A stretch of DNA of 64,000 nucleotides from Pseudomonadales bacterium (GCA_028285415.1 JANQPF010000022.1:186001-250000), one strand, 5' to 3'. Positions 34,737 to 43,729 are shown, numbered from the stretch's first letter. Notes: generated by a model not told the origin, from the sequence alone. Translations and numbers: made by a program.

Positions 34737-36230
34737 TCATGCAACGCGAGGCTCTATTGTTGGCGGAATTTCTTTAACCTCTTGATTTGTATCCATATTT
34801 TGAATAGCGGGCGAGCTTGCAAATTCAACCACGTCCGCTGAAAGTGCGTTGTTCAACGCATCATAAGCGGCCTGAATGTCGTCCCGCAGAAGGTCCGCAT
34901 CGGGCATGACACGCGCGGCGGCGGTAATCCCGACATACAGGGTGTCGACGTAGCTCTGCACGGTGATATTCACACCGAGCCCGTGGGTGGGAATCGACAT
35001 CGGGTAGTGGGTCAACAGGCGCGCGCCGTTGGAGGTCAACGGCTCGCGCGGCCCCGGCACGTTGGAGATGAGCACGTTGAAGGGGGGTGGCGCGCGATCC
35101 GCCATACGCGTCAGCCCAGTCATCATTTGTGCGCCGCGCAAGAATATCCCCATTCCGGGCAACGTGAGGTTCGCAGGCAGGCACGCCGCACCGGCGGCGG
35201 TCAGCGCTTTGGCCCGGGCGGTTGCCGCTTTGATGGTCAGTAATCGCGCCACCGGGTCGGCGATGTCGCTGCCGAGCGCCACGCGCATCATGCCCACCTG
35301 ATTGTTGGCGGTTTGATCCCGGGGATTGCGCAGCGAAACCGGGCAACCGGCGTGCAACGTGTCCTCCGGCAGCGCATTGTGACGCTCGAGGTAGCTGCGC
35401 AGCGCGCCGCCGCAGATGGCCAGGAACACGTCGTTGACGGTGCACTTCAGCTGACGGCTGATCTGTTTCAGAGCCGGGATGGGCAGTTCTGTCGTTGCGT
35501 AAACACGGCGGCTGTCGATACGGCGGTTGAGCGGGGTGTGTGGACTCAGGCCGTGCGCGTGGGCCAATCCTGCTTCGGGTGATGCGAGCGTCTGCCACAG
35601 CTGGCCGAAGCCGACGGCGCGCCGGGGCGCATTGGCGATGTTGTCCACCGTCTGGCTGGCGAGGTCCTGCCACAGGCTGATGCCGTGATGCAGCCAGTTG
35701 CGGGATCTACCGCCTGCGCCCGGCAATGGCAACTTGTTGCGTAGCGTCTGGCCTGCGGCGTCCATCAGGAGGTGCGTGGATGCCTGGGCTGCCATGCCGT
35801 CGAGACAGGCGTGGTGCACCCGGTTGTAGTACGCGATCCGGCCGTGTTCGAGCCCGGTGAGGACAGCCATGTCCCACAGCGGCCGGCTGCGGTCGAGGGG
35901 CGTTTCGTGCAGACGCGCAACCGTCTGCTCCATCGCCCGGCGATCACCGGGCGCGGGCACTTCGACGGGATAGATGTGCTGATTGATGTCGAAGCCGGGG
36001 TCGGCCACCCAGTTCGGATGATCGAACAAACCGCTGGTCCACTCGATCCGGTTGGTCAGATAGGGCACCAGATGGCGGCGTGCGAAGATGTAGTGCCGCA
36101 GGGACTCGATAAACTCGTCCACCCCCATGTTCGGCGGCAGCTCGAGCATCTGCAGGGAGGCAATGCTCATCGGGCAATCGCCGGTTTCCGCGTAAATGAA
36201 TCCTGCATCCGTTGCGGATAATTTGGTCAC
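34737..36230 (-). CDS. Second wax ester synthase/diacylglycerol acyltransferase (WS/DGAT)
   Basis: The 497-residue protein has the catalytic HHACLDG (H139, H140, D144), PLWDMAVLTGLEHG upstream, and NVLISNVPGPREPLTSNGA near the C-terminus. It is only distantly related to the other WS/DGAT here, so the pair may differ in acceptor: alcohol for wax ester, diacylglycerol for triacylglycerol. It has about 30 extra C-terminal residues. It is upstream of the phasin in the same orientation, with the candidate PhaR site between them. Confidence 0.9.
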   Translation of the reverse strand: MTKLSATDAGFIYAETGDCPMSIASLQMLELPPNMGVDEFIESLRHYIFARRHLVPYLTNRIEWTSGLFDHPNWVADPGFDINQHIYPVEVPAPGDRRAMEQTVARLHETPLDRSRPLWDMAVLTGLEHGRIAYYNRVHHACLDGMAAQASTHLLMDAAGQTLRNKLPLPGAGGRSRNWLHHGISLWQDLASQTVDNIANAPRRAVGFGQLWQTLASPEAGLAHAHGLSPHTPLNRRIDSRRVYATTELPIPALKQISRQLKCTVNDVFLAICGGALRSYLERHNALPEDTLHAGCPVSLRNPRDQTANNQVGMMRVALGSDIADPVARLLTIKAATARAKALTAAGAACLPANLTLPGMGIFLRGAQMMTGLTRMADRAPPPFNVLISNVPGPREPLTSNGARLLTHYPMSIPTHGLGVNITVQSYVDTLYVGITAAARVMPDADLLRDDIQAAYDALNNALSADVVEFASSPAIQNMDTNQEVKEIPPTIEPRVA

Positions 36231-36413
36231 TGTGCCAGCCTCACTGGGAAAAAGTTGGTGGTTGCGGGATAACAGTTCATTTTTCGTGCCAACCCGATAA
36301 GTCGTTGATTTTCATAGGAAACGGTTTTTTCGCGTCGGTCCGTGATTGGTCTGACGCCTCGATAACGTGCACTGAACGCCCTCTATCCGGGCGCGGGCGC
36401 GACTATAGAGAGA

Positions 36414-37229
36414 CTATGTTGTGGTCGGATGACGGTCGGGTTTAGGGGCGTCGGGTCTGGGATAGGTCAGCGCACGCCAGCCGTGCCGGTGAAACGGCTC
36501 GAACGTGTCCTCGGGTTGTGCCAGCCGGTCGGCAATGGCGTAGAACACCGCCGGATTGAAGCCGAGGCCAATGTGGCTCGAATGCACTTCGATGTTGTCA
36601 CGCCGTGCGGCGGGTTCGATGTGGGAGCGTTGCCACGGCACGACACCGTCCGTGCGGCTGTAGATGCTCGTCACCGGCAGCTTCGGGTTGATGCGTTCGA
36701 AGATGTCCCGCCAGCCGAGCGATGCCGGGCTGGGGGTATTGATGGGTACACCGTTGAGTGCGGCCGCGGCCGTCCTCAAGGCGGCAAAGAGTGACGTGGT
36801 CGGCCCCTCCTGCACGATTGGACTGCCGAGCGTAATCACCTGACGAACGGCATATGCGGCGCGCTCGGCGACCGCCAGACTGTGGACGCCACCGAGACTC
36901 CAGCCGATGAGGGAGACTTTCTTGTCCGCCTCGCGATGCACGCGCAGCACGTGGCTGACCAGCGATTCGTAGCCGCCCATCCGAGCGGCACCCATGTTGC
37001 GGCCGTGACCCCAGGGATTCTCGGCGTAGCCGAGGTGATCCAGATACGCCCGCAGGATACGGGTGGAATCGTCATCGGCGAGGAAGCCGGGAATCACAAT
37101 CACCGGATGGCTGTCACCGCGTGGTGACAGGGTCATCCAGGGAGCTGCGGCCATCAGAGACGCCATCTCGAAGCCGGCTCGCGGTATTTCAGCAAGGCGG
37201 AGGAATTCGCTCGTTCGTTTCGTTGCCAT
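36414..37229 (-). CDS. Lipase/esterase-like alpha/beta hydrolase A (paralogue of 37414-38244)
   Basis: The product is 271 residues. VIVIPGFLADDDSTRILRAY is the oxyanion region, SLIGWSLGGVHS the nucleophile elbow, SIYSRTDGVVPWQ the acid and SSHIGLGFNPAV the histidine. It has no signal peptide, so it acts in the cytoplasm, where the granules are. It shares the block IYSRTDGVV and overall layout with the divergent hydrolase across the PhaR-like site. Candidate roles are intracellular PHA depolymerase or wax/TAG lipase. The start is ATG 37229, with a weak ribosome site. Confidence 0.85.
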   Translation of the reverse strand: MATKRTSEFLRLAEIPRAGFEMASLMAAAPWMTLSPRGDSHPVIVIPGFLADDDSTRILRAYLDHLGYAENPWGHGRNMGAARMGGYESLVSHVLRVHREADKKVSLIGWSLGGVHSLAVAERAAYAVRQVITLGSPIVQEGPTTSLFAALRTAAAALNGVPINTPSPASLGWRDIFERINPKLPVTSIYSRTDGVVPWQRSHIEPAARRDNIEVHSSHIGLGFNPAVFYAIADRLAQPEDTFEPFHRHGWRALTYPRPDAPKPDRHPTTT

Positions 37230-37276
37230 CAGCAAATTGCGATCGTCACGGTTTATTCATTTTGGGGCCCTTTTTT

Positions 37277-37288
37277 TGCATTGCAACA
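37277..37288. promoter_or_regulatory. Candidate PhaR operator between divergent hydrolase genes
   Basis: TGCATTGCAACA, with flanking T making TTGCA-T-TGCAA symmetric, lies 48 bases upstream of hydrolase A and about 125 bases before hydrolase B. It is the second copy of the motif found at the phasin promoter. Confidence 0.45.
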
Positions 37289-37413
37289 TTAATTGTTGAC
37301 CGGTGCCGGGGATGCGGCCAAACTCGGTGGTTATGTTGGCGCCTCAAAAGGTGCTCAGGAAGCGGTTTTCAAGCGTTTCTGGTGCTTGTGTTGGTGATCG
37401 AAAGGTCGGTTCT

Positions 37414-38244
37414 ATGTACGAAGACGTCGATGTTGTTGCGCACAAGAGAAAGCGGCCTGAGCTCCGCCATGCGGCCACGGAGCTCGGTCGGGCATTTGGT
37501 GAGGCGCTGCATCTGAGCTCGCTGTGGCCGCTGCACCGCGCGCCGGTCAAGGGCGACGGTCACGCGGTGTTTGTGATGCCTGGATTTCTCGGCAGCGATG
37601 CCTCGACCACGGTGCTGCGGCAGTATCTGCGTCGCCATGGCTTTGATGCGAAGCCCTGGTTGCAGGGGCGCAATACCGGTCGCGCACGGGTGCAGACGGG
37701 ATTGGTGCGTGAGTTTCTGCGCCTTTCCGATAAGCTCCAGGCACCGGTATCCCTGGTTGGGCACAGTCTCGGCGGTGTCTACGCCAGAGAGCTTGCGCGC
37801 CAGCACCCGGAGCGGGTGCGCGGGGTGGTGAGCCTTGGCAGCCCGTTTGCAAGCGCCACCGGCGGCTCGGTGGCGCGGCTCGTCCGCGAGGCTTTCGATC
37901 AGGTTGCGACACGATCGTTGGAGGAGTTTCGGGCGACGGTCTCGGCGATCGATCCCCGCTTGCCGCCGGGTGTGCCGAGCACCTCCATCTACAGCCGCAC
38001 GGACGGCGTTGTCCACTGGCACAGCTGTCTCGAGCAGGATGGCGCGTTGACCGAGAACATCGAAGTGTATGGTTCGCACTGCGGCATGGTGGTGAATGCG
38101 AGCGTGTTGCAGGCCGTTGCAGACCGGCTGGCGCAACCTCATCGAAACTGGCAGAAGTTTACGCCCGCAGCGGGCGTCTCCTTCCGCTACCCGCGTCATC
38201 ACGCCGGGCGTGACAGCGTCAACGGAGGTAACGACAGTGCATAA
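37414..38244 (+). CDS. Lipase/esterase-like alpha/beta hydrolase B (paralogue of 36414-37229)
   Basis: The 276-residue protein has VFVMPGFLGSDASTTVLRQY as the oxyanion segment, SLVGHSLGGVYA with the catalytic Ser, IYSRTDGVVHWHS with the Asp, and YGSHCGMVVNASV with the His. It is cytoplasmic by absence of a signal. It overlaps the phaR start by eight bases, so translation is coupled to the PHA repressor. ATG 37414 is preferred because AAAGG lies 8 nt upstream; two upstream in-frame ATGs lack a site. Confidence 0.85.
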   Translation: MYEDVDVVAHKRKRPELRHAATELGRAFGEALHLSSLWPLHRAPVKGDGHAVFVMPGFLGSDASTTVLRQYLRRHGFDAKPWLQGRNTGRARVQTGLVREFLRLSDKLQAPVSLVGHSLGGVYARELARQHPERVRGVVSLGSPFASATGGSVARLVREAFDQVATRSLEEFRATVSAIDPRLPPGVPSTSIYSRTDGVVHWHSCLEQDGALTENIEVYGSHCGMVVNASVLQAVADRLAQPHRNWQKFTPAAGVSFRYPRHHAGRDSVNGGNDSA

Positions 38245-38677
38245 GTTGAAGAAGTATCCGAACCGTCGGCTCTACGATATGACCGACAGCCAGTACGTGA
38301 CGGTTGACGATGTGCGTAACCTCATCGTCAAAGGCGAAAGTATCGAGGTGGTCGACAGCAAAGACGGGTCGGACCTCACGCGCTCGGTGCTCCTGCAGAT
38401 CCTGGCCGAGCAGGAACAGGAAGGTCACGGCACGGTGTTGACCAATCGCACCATTGAGCAGCTCATCCGCTTCTATGGAGATCGCTTCGGCCGTGTCGTC
38501 AGCCGCTATATCGAGGAGGCCATCTCCGCCTTTCTCGAGCATCAGGACATGTACCGCAATCGCATGCGTCAGTTCAATGCGATGAATCCGTTGAACGTGA
38601 TGCGCCAGGCGTTCGAAGCGGGTCTGAAAGGCGACGACAAGCCCGACAGCAAATCAGACAAGGAGCCGGGCGCTTAA
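38237..38677 (+). CDS. phaR: Polyhydroxyalkanoate synthesis repressor PhaR
   Basis: The 146-residue protein begins VHKLKKYPNRRLYDMTDSQY, the diagnostic PHB/PHA accumulation regulator DNA-binding domain. The PHB_acc region follows (SVLLQILAEQEQEGHGTVLT), then a polymer-binding helical part (FLEHQDMYRNRMRQFNAM). PhaR sits on DNA at phasin promoters and is titrated away by nascent granules. The GTG at 38237 has GGAGGTA 6 nt upstream. Location beside the PHA directon and the two TGCA-type sites supports local regulation. Confidence 0.95.
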   Translation: MHKLKKYPNRRLYDMTDSQYVTVDDVRNLIVKGESIEVVDSKDGSDLTRSVLLQILAEQEQEGHGTVLTNRTIEQLIRFYGDRFGRVVSRYIEEAISAFLEHQDMYRNRMRQFNAMNPLNVMRQAFEAGLKGDDKPDSKSDKEPGA

Positions 38678-38710
38678 AGATCTGATGGTCGTGCGGGTTC
38701 TTGCCTGCGC

Positions 38711-39700
38711 TCAGAAACTGCCGACAGGATAGGGCCCATCCGTAAACGCTTCGGCGTGATACGCCTTTGTGCCGACGGTAAGTGCCAGGTTGCTGCGATA
38801 GTCGCGGCTGGCGCGCAGATCGTCGACCGCACCAGCAAAGCTCACTTTTGGCTGCCAGTTCAACACGCGCCGGGCGCGGGCATTGTCGTAGACGCGATCT
38901 ATCTCGCCGAACATCCGCCAGTTCCGGTCCGCGTAGAGATCCGCGTATTCCGGAACGTAACGTGCAACTACCGCCGGTGCGTCGCGTCTCAACTCGGCAA
39001 CGTCGTCCGATTGAAACGGTGTCGTGGCCGTGACGATGAGGCGATCGAAGCCAATCCGACCCGCGTGCTCGAGCGCCAGCAGGTGCGCATCCGCGATGTC
39101 TTCGAGATCAGCGCGTCTGAAGAGCAGCTCGTTGAGCTTGATATTGTCGTCCGCAAACGCGTCTCGCCGAGCTTTGTTGTCGTCCGCTTCCGCGAAGAAT
39201 CGCGAAGTCCTGAGAACAACGCAGGGCAACCCGGCGTTACGATGAAAGAGCTCGCAGAGATCCTCTGCCGTCGTTTTTGTCACGCCGTAGATGTTCCTCG
39301 GCGCCGGGCGAAGCGCTTCGGTGACCCAGACCGCCGGCTGACCTTCATCCGGGCGCATGGCGTCACCAAACGTGCTTGTCGTGCTGGTAAAGACGAACGC
39401 ACTGCAGCCGGCTTCCACGGCAGCTTCCAGCAGGTTCAAGGTGCCCGTGACGTTCGTGTCGACGAACGCCTGGCGCGAATGTGTGGCGACGTGAGGTTTA
39501 TGCAGCGTGGCCGCGTGCAGGATGACATCTGTCCCTTTGACGTGCTGGCGCACGAAGTCCGGATCGGTTATGGAGCCGACGTGGTCGGTGAAATGGGATT
39601 CGATGAGATCCAGGCTAACGGCTTCGTGACCGGCTGCGCGCAACTTGCGCACCAGCGCCTCACCGAGGTGTCCGGCACTTCCCGTAACAAGAACGCGCAT
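38711..39700 (-). CDS. NAD-dependent epimerase/dehydratase family protein
   Basis: This 329-residue extended SDR has the N-terminal VTGSAGHLGEALVRKLRAAGH dinucleotide motif, ILHAATLHKPH, catalytic Ser/Thr in VFTSTTSTFG, and the YGVTK Tyr-Lys pair. It acts on a nucleotide sugar or on a smaller keto/hydroxy substrate. The start is ATG 39700, seven bases after the ligase stop, so the two are co-transcribed (ligase first). The surrounding lipid genes suggest a non-sugar substrate, but this is inference. Confidence 0.87.
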   Translation of the reverse strand: MRVLVTGSAGHLGEALVRKLRAAGHEAVSLDLIESHFTDHVGSITDPDFVRQHVKGTDVILHAATLHKPHVATHSRQAFVDTNVTGTLNLLEAAVEAGCSAFVFTSTTSTFGDAMRPDEGQPAVWVTEALRPAPRNIYGVTKTTAEDLCELFHRNAGLPCVVLRTSRFFAEADDNKARRDAFADDNIKLNELLFRRADLEDIADAHLLALEHAGRIGFDRLIVTATTPFQSDDVAELRRDAPAVVARYVPEYADLYADRNWRMFGEIDRVYDNARARRVLNWQPKVSFAGAVDDLRASRDYRSNLALTVGTKAYHAEAFTDGPYPVGSF

Positions 39701-39707
39701 ACGCTGC

Positions 39708-41246
39708 TCAGCTGCCGGCAACACGCCGGTCAATGCCCTCCCAGAATGGCTCGCGAAGGTCCTTGCGTTTGATTTTTCCGACCGGGCTTTTGGGCAGCGG
39801 CTCGGTCGTGATGCGCACGCCGCCGGGTTTCTTGTAAGAGCCCTGGTCTTCGGCAACCAGCGCGACAACCTCTTCTTCAGTCACGGTTGCGCCATCTGCG
39901 ACCACGCAGACCGCGTAGGGCGTTTCTCCCCAGCGTTCGTGGGGGATGCCGAATACGGCTACTTCGAGTATCTCCGGGTGCCCGGCAATGACGTTTTCCA
40001 GCTCCGCCGGCCAGATGTTGTAGCCGCCGGAGATGATCATGTCGTCCGCCCGGTCGACGATGTACAGGTAGCCGTTGCGATCGATTTTGCCGAGGTCGCC
40101 GGTTTTGATCCAGCCGTTGACGATCCGCTCTGCCGTCGCTTCGGGGTTGTTCCAGAACTCGGTCATCATGCCGTCGGATCTGGCGACGATCTCACCGACT
40201 TCGTCAGAAGGCAGGGGGTGGTTCTCTTCGTCCCAGATTTCCACCTCGGCAAAAGGCAAAGCCAGACCGCACGCGCGCAGTGGATTCGAGCCTTTGAGAT
40301 CTGCGAACCACTGGGCGGAGTTCATCATCGAGACTGGAAGCACTTCCGTCTGGCCGTAGCCCTGATACAAAACGTCGCCAAAGACCTCCCGTGCGGCCAG
40401 CGCGGTGGCATCCTGAATCGGTGCGGCTGCAATCAGCAGGCATTTCATGGCGCCGAAATCTCTACCACGCGCGGTATTGTCGTGCACAACCGCGTTGACC
40501 ATCGTCGGCACCATGAAGGCGTAGTTGATGCCTTCGCGTTCCAGCAGGTCCAGCGTCGCTTCGGTGTCGAAGTGGTCGACCATGACGTTGCATCCCCCGG
40601 CCAGCCATATGGGCAGGTACTGGTACCCGGAGCCATGTGATATCGGGCCCAGATGCAGACATTTGTCGCCCGGCTCGACCGGTGGAAAGGTATAAAACCA
40701 GTCGCGGCCGGCCGCAAGCCAGGCTTTGTGAGTGTAGGCAACACCCTTCGACTTTCCCGTCGTGCCGCCCGTATGACGAATGATGAAATAGTCGTCGGGT
40801 TCGATGGTTACGCCCGGGTCTGCATCGGACTGTTCACCGAGCCATCGCTCATAGCCGCTGTCGCGTACGATGATGTGCTCGAGATCGGGAAGCTCCGCGT
40901 CAATGCCTGCGATCTCGTCCAGGTAGTGCTCGCTGACCAGTAGCGCCCGACAGTTGGTGTGGCCGAGCATGTGCAGATGCGCGGCGCGTCCGTTGCGCGG
41001 GTAGAGGGGTACCCGCACCAGGTTGGCGATGGCGGCACCCTGGAAAAGATCAGCCGCTTCGATGGAGTTGTCTTCCAGCACGCCCACCCGGTCGCCGGGT
41101 TCGAGGCCCAGGTCCAGGAGTCCGTTGGCAAGCTGCACGCCGCGGCGCCAGGCAGCTTCGAAGGTGAGTCGTCGTTCACCGTGGACCACGGCTTCGCGGC
41201 TGCTGTAGTGCTGTGCGGCACGACGCATCAAGGTCCGGACGTCCAT
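39708..41246 (-). CDS. AMP-binding acyl-CoA synthetase
   Basis: The 512-residue ANL enzyme has A3 motif HTGGTTGKSKG, A5 YGQTE, A7/A8 motifs KTGDLG and YIVDRADDMIISGGYNIWP, and the catalytic Lys of PVGKIKRKDLR. It adenylates a carboxylic acid and forms the CoA thioester, most likely of a fatty or aromatic acid. It starts at ATG 41246, where GGGGAGAGAGGG gives a strong ribosome site; the upstream frame is not used. The neighbouring P450, SDR and WS/DGAT genes suggest fatty acid activation. Confidence 0.9.
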   Translation of the reverse strand: MDVRTLMRRAAQHYSSREAVVHGERRLTFEAAWRRGVQLANGLLDLGLEPGDRVGVLEDNSIEAADLFQGAAIANLVRVPLYPRNGRAAHLHMLGHTNCRALLVSEHYLDEIAGIDAELPDLEHIIVRDSGYERWLGEQSDADPGVTIEPDDYFIIRHTGGTTGKSKGVAYTHKAWLAAGRDWFYTFPPVEPGDKCLHLGPISHGSGYQYLPIWLAGGCNVMVDHFDTEATLDLLEREGINYAFMVPTMVNAVVHDNTARGRDFGAMKCLLIAAAPIQDATALAAREVFGDVLYQGYGQTEVLPVSMMNSAQWFADLKGSNPLRACGLALPFAEVEIWDEENHPLPSDEVGEIVARSDGMMTEFWNNPEATAERIVNGWIKTGDLGKIDRNGYLYIVDRADDMIISGGYNIWPAELENVIAGHPEILEVAVFGIPHERWGETPYAVCVVADGATVTEEEVVALVAEDQGSYKKPGGVRITTEPLPKSPVGKIKRKDLREPFWEGIDRRVAGS

Positions 41247-41307
41247 GGATCCCTCTCTCCCCAAGATCGATCGGCTCATGCTAACCTGCCGGATCGATGT
41301 GGGGGAA

Positions 41308-41358
41308 GCGCCTGCGGCGGAAAAGCGCCTGCGGCGGAAAGGCGCCTGCGGCGTAAAC
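41308..41358 (+). repeat. Three-copy 17-bp tandem repeat
   Basis: The unit GCGCCTGCGGCGGAAAA is repeated as GCGCCTGCGGCGGAAAG and GCGCCTGCGGCGTAAAC with no gap. It lies in the 170-bp divergent region between the acyl-CoA synthetase and the SDR gene, where promoters should be. A simple duplication or a regulatory array are both possible. Confidence 0.8.
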
Positions 41359-41416
41359 TAAAGGCACGTCGGGACATTTCAAACCTTGTCAACAATCGCA
41401 TTGGGGGAGGACACAG

Positions 41417-42295
41417 ATGCGTCTGGAAAATCGAGTTGCCGTGGTGACCGGCGGAGCAAGCGGCATGGGTCGCTCGACGGTGCTCCGCTTTCTACAGGAA
41501 GGCGCCAACGTGGTTGTTGCGGACTTCAACGCAGAGACCGGCGAAGCGGTGGTTGCGGAAGCAACCGACAGTGGCTGGGGAGAACGAATCCGCTTCATCC
41601 GCACCGACGTTGCCCGTGAGGAGGACATTGAAGCCATGACGCAGTGCGCGGTTGACGCGTTCGGGCGCCTGGATATTGTCTTCAACAACGCCGGGGTGGG
41701 GGGCGCCATCGGGCCGCTGACGGAAACGACGGTTGAAGCCTGGGACTACACCATGGACGTGCTCGCCAAAGGCGTCTTTCTCGGTATCAAACACGCCGCG
41801 CGGGTGATGCGCGCGCAGGGTGAGGGGGGTGCCATCATCAATACGGCTTCCATCGCGGGTTTGAGCGGTGACGGTGGTCCCATGATTTACTCTGCCGCCA
41901 AAGCCGCGGTGATCAGCCTCAGCAAATCTGCCGCAGTCGAGCTTGCCCCAGACCGGATCCGCGTGAACGCCATCTGTCCCGGCTTCATCGCCACGCCGCT
42001 GGCTGCGGGTGGGCAGGGTGGGGAACTCGAGGCAACGGTGAAGCGATTCACTGATGCGCAACCCTGGCCTGAGCACGGCAGCGGTGAGCACATTGCCGGG
42101 GCGGCACTCTTTCTTGCCAGCGACGATGCCCGGTTCGTCACCGGGGAGGCGCTCCTCGTGGATGGGGGGCTGACCGCAGCCGGGCCTGAGCTATCAAAGA
42201 AGTTTCCGCGCACGTCAGCGCGCGACGCGCGGATCAGCGGCGTCACCAAGGGGAGCACCGGCGCCGCCGCAGAGGTCCGACGCCTGGATGATTGA
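41417..42295 (+). CDS. Short-chain dehydrogenase/reductase
   Basis: This 292-residue classical SDR has TGGASGMG at residues 11-18, acidic Asp36 after strand 2 (VVVADFN) indicating NAD preference, NNAG, NTASIAGLSG with the catalytic Ser, YSAAKAA with Tyr-Lys, and the tail VDGGLTAAGP. A C-terminal extension of about 30 residues (SARDARISGVTKGSTGAAAE) is not usual. GGGGGAGGA precedes the ATG. It is likely an alcohol or hydroxysteroid/hydroxyacyl dehydrogenase working with the P450 next door. Confidence 0.9.
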   Translation: MRLENRVAVVTGGASGMGRSTVLRFLQEGANVVVADFNAETGEAVVAEATDSGWGERIRFIRTDVAREEDIEAMTQCAVDAFGRLDIVFNNAGVGGAIGPLTETTVEAWDYTMDVLAKGVFLGIKHAARVMRAQGEGGAIINTASIAGLSGDGGPMIYSAAKAAVISLSKSAAVELAPDRIRVNAICPGFIATPLAAGGQGGELEATVKRFTDAQPWPEHGSGEHIAGAALFLASDDARFVTGEALLVDGGLTAAGPELSKKFPRTSARDARISGVTKGSTGAAAEVRRLDD

Positions 42296-42310
42296 CCCGG
42301 CGCCGCTCGA

Positions 42311-43645
42311 TCAGGCGCGGATGGTCACCGGGAGATCGCGGATGCCGTTGATGAAGCTCGACTTGAGATATTGCGGCTCGCCGGTGACCTCAATGTTGTC
42401 GAAGCGCTTCATGATCTCCTGCCACAGAATTCTGAGCTGCATTTCACCGAGGCGGTTACCGACGCAGCGGTGAATGCCGAAACCGAATGACAGATGGTGA
42501 CGTGGATTGTTGCGGTCAATCACAAACTGATTGGCGTCGTCGATGGCGGTCTCGTCGCGGTTACCGGAGAGATACCACATGGCCACGCGATCCCCGGCTT
42601 TGATCTGTTTGCCACCAATTTCCGTGTCGGCAACCGCAGTGCGAGCCATGTGCGCAACCGGCGACTGCCAGCGGATGATCTCGGGGACCATGGTGTCGAT
42701 GAGGGTCGGATCAGCGCGCAGCTTATCGTACTCGTCGCCGAACTGATTGAGGGCGAGCACCCCGCCGCTGATGGAATTGCGCGTGGTGTCGTTACCGCCA
42801 ACAATCAACAGCAGGATATTTCCGAGGTATTCGTTGGGCGGCATGTCACGCGTGGATTCGCCGTGCACGAGCATCGAGATGAGGTCGTCACCGGGCTCGT
42901 TTTGCGCCTTGCGCTCTGCCCATACCGCGGCGAAGTATTCGTAACATTTCCAGAGTTCAGCAAATCCTTCTTCGATGCTGTTGAAAAACTCGGGATTGCC
43001 GAGATTCTGCACAGCGTCCGACCAGTAGATGAGCTTGTCGCGATCTTCCTGCGGGACGTTGAAGAGCGTTGCCAGCATCTGCCCGGTGAGCTCCACGGAC
43101 ACCGCCCGCACCCAGTTGAATTCTTCGTTCACCGGCAGGTCGTCGAGAATTGCGCACGCCCGGGTACGGATCAGATCTTCCAGACCCGCAAGCTTGCGCG
43201 GTGTGAACATGGGTGAGACGACTTTGCGCTGCTCGTCGTGCTTGGGTGGATCCTCCTGTATGAACATGGGTAGATCGTACTCGTCTGCACCGTCGGGCTG
43301 CGAAGCGCCGCCGAGCGAGATTCCGCCTTTACGGAAGTCGGACGAAAAGAGGTCGTGATTGCGATCGACATGCATGCAGTCTTCGAAACGGGTCACCGAC
43401 CAGTAGGGACCAAACTGGCTGACCTCGGTGTAGTGCACCGGGTCCTCCGCCCGCAGGCGCTCGAAGTAGCGCATCTGCGTGCCGGCTTCGAAGAGATCGG
43501 GGTGCCCCGGATCCAGCGCCTCCAGCGGCAGGTCGTAAGGGTCGACGCTCGTATCAATGGCCCATTCTGCAAGCAGCTCTTCGTTGGAGCGCGAGAAGAG
43601 CTCAGCGCGGTTCACTTCTGTGCGTGGCGTGGGTGCATCACTCAT
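42311..43645 (-). CDS. Cytochrome P450, CYP153-like
   Basis: The 444-residue P450 has the I-helix VGGNDTTRNS, the ExxR pair E322-I-I-R325, and the haem loop FGFGIHRCVGN with Cys394. LEALDPGHPDLFEAGTQMRY and RNNPRHHLSFGFGIHRCVGN resemble CYP153, whose members hydroxylate the terminal carbon of alkanes and fatty acids; other bacterial P450s share parts of this, so the family call is tentative. It would need a ferredoxin and reductase, neither encoded nearby. It is convergent with the SDR. Confidence 0.88.
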   Translation of the reverse strand: MSDAPTPRTEVNRAELFSRSNEELLAEWAIDTSVDPYDLPLEALDPGHPDLFEAGTQMRYFERLRAEDPVHYTEVSQFGPYWSVTRFEDCMHVDRNHDLFSSDFRKGGISLGGASQPDGADEYDLPMFIQEDPPKHDEQRKVVSPMFTPRKLAGLEDLIRTRACAILDDLPVNEEFNWVRAVSVELTGQMLATLFNVPQEDRDKLIYWSDAVQNLGNPEFFNSIEEGFAELWKCYEYFAAVWAERKAQNEPGDDLISMLVHGESTRDMPPNEYLGNILLLIVGGNDTTRNSISGGVLALNQFGDEYDKLRADPTLIDTMVPEIIRWQSPVAHMARTAVADTEIGGKQIKAGDRVAMWYLSGNRDETAIDDANQFVIDRNNPRHHLSFGFGIHRCVGNRLGEMQLRILWQEIMKRFDNIEVTGEPQYLKSSFINGIRDLPVTIRA

Positions 43646-43729
43646 GGGAGAGCCTCAGGTGTCTCGACACTGGGAGTATATTCATCAACACGGATGTTGG
43701 TAAACCGTGGCGATAAGGGGTGCGAGCGA

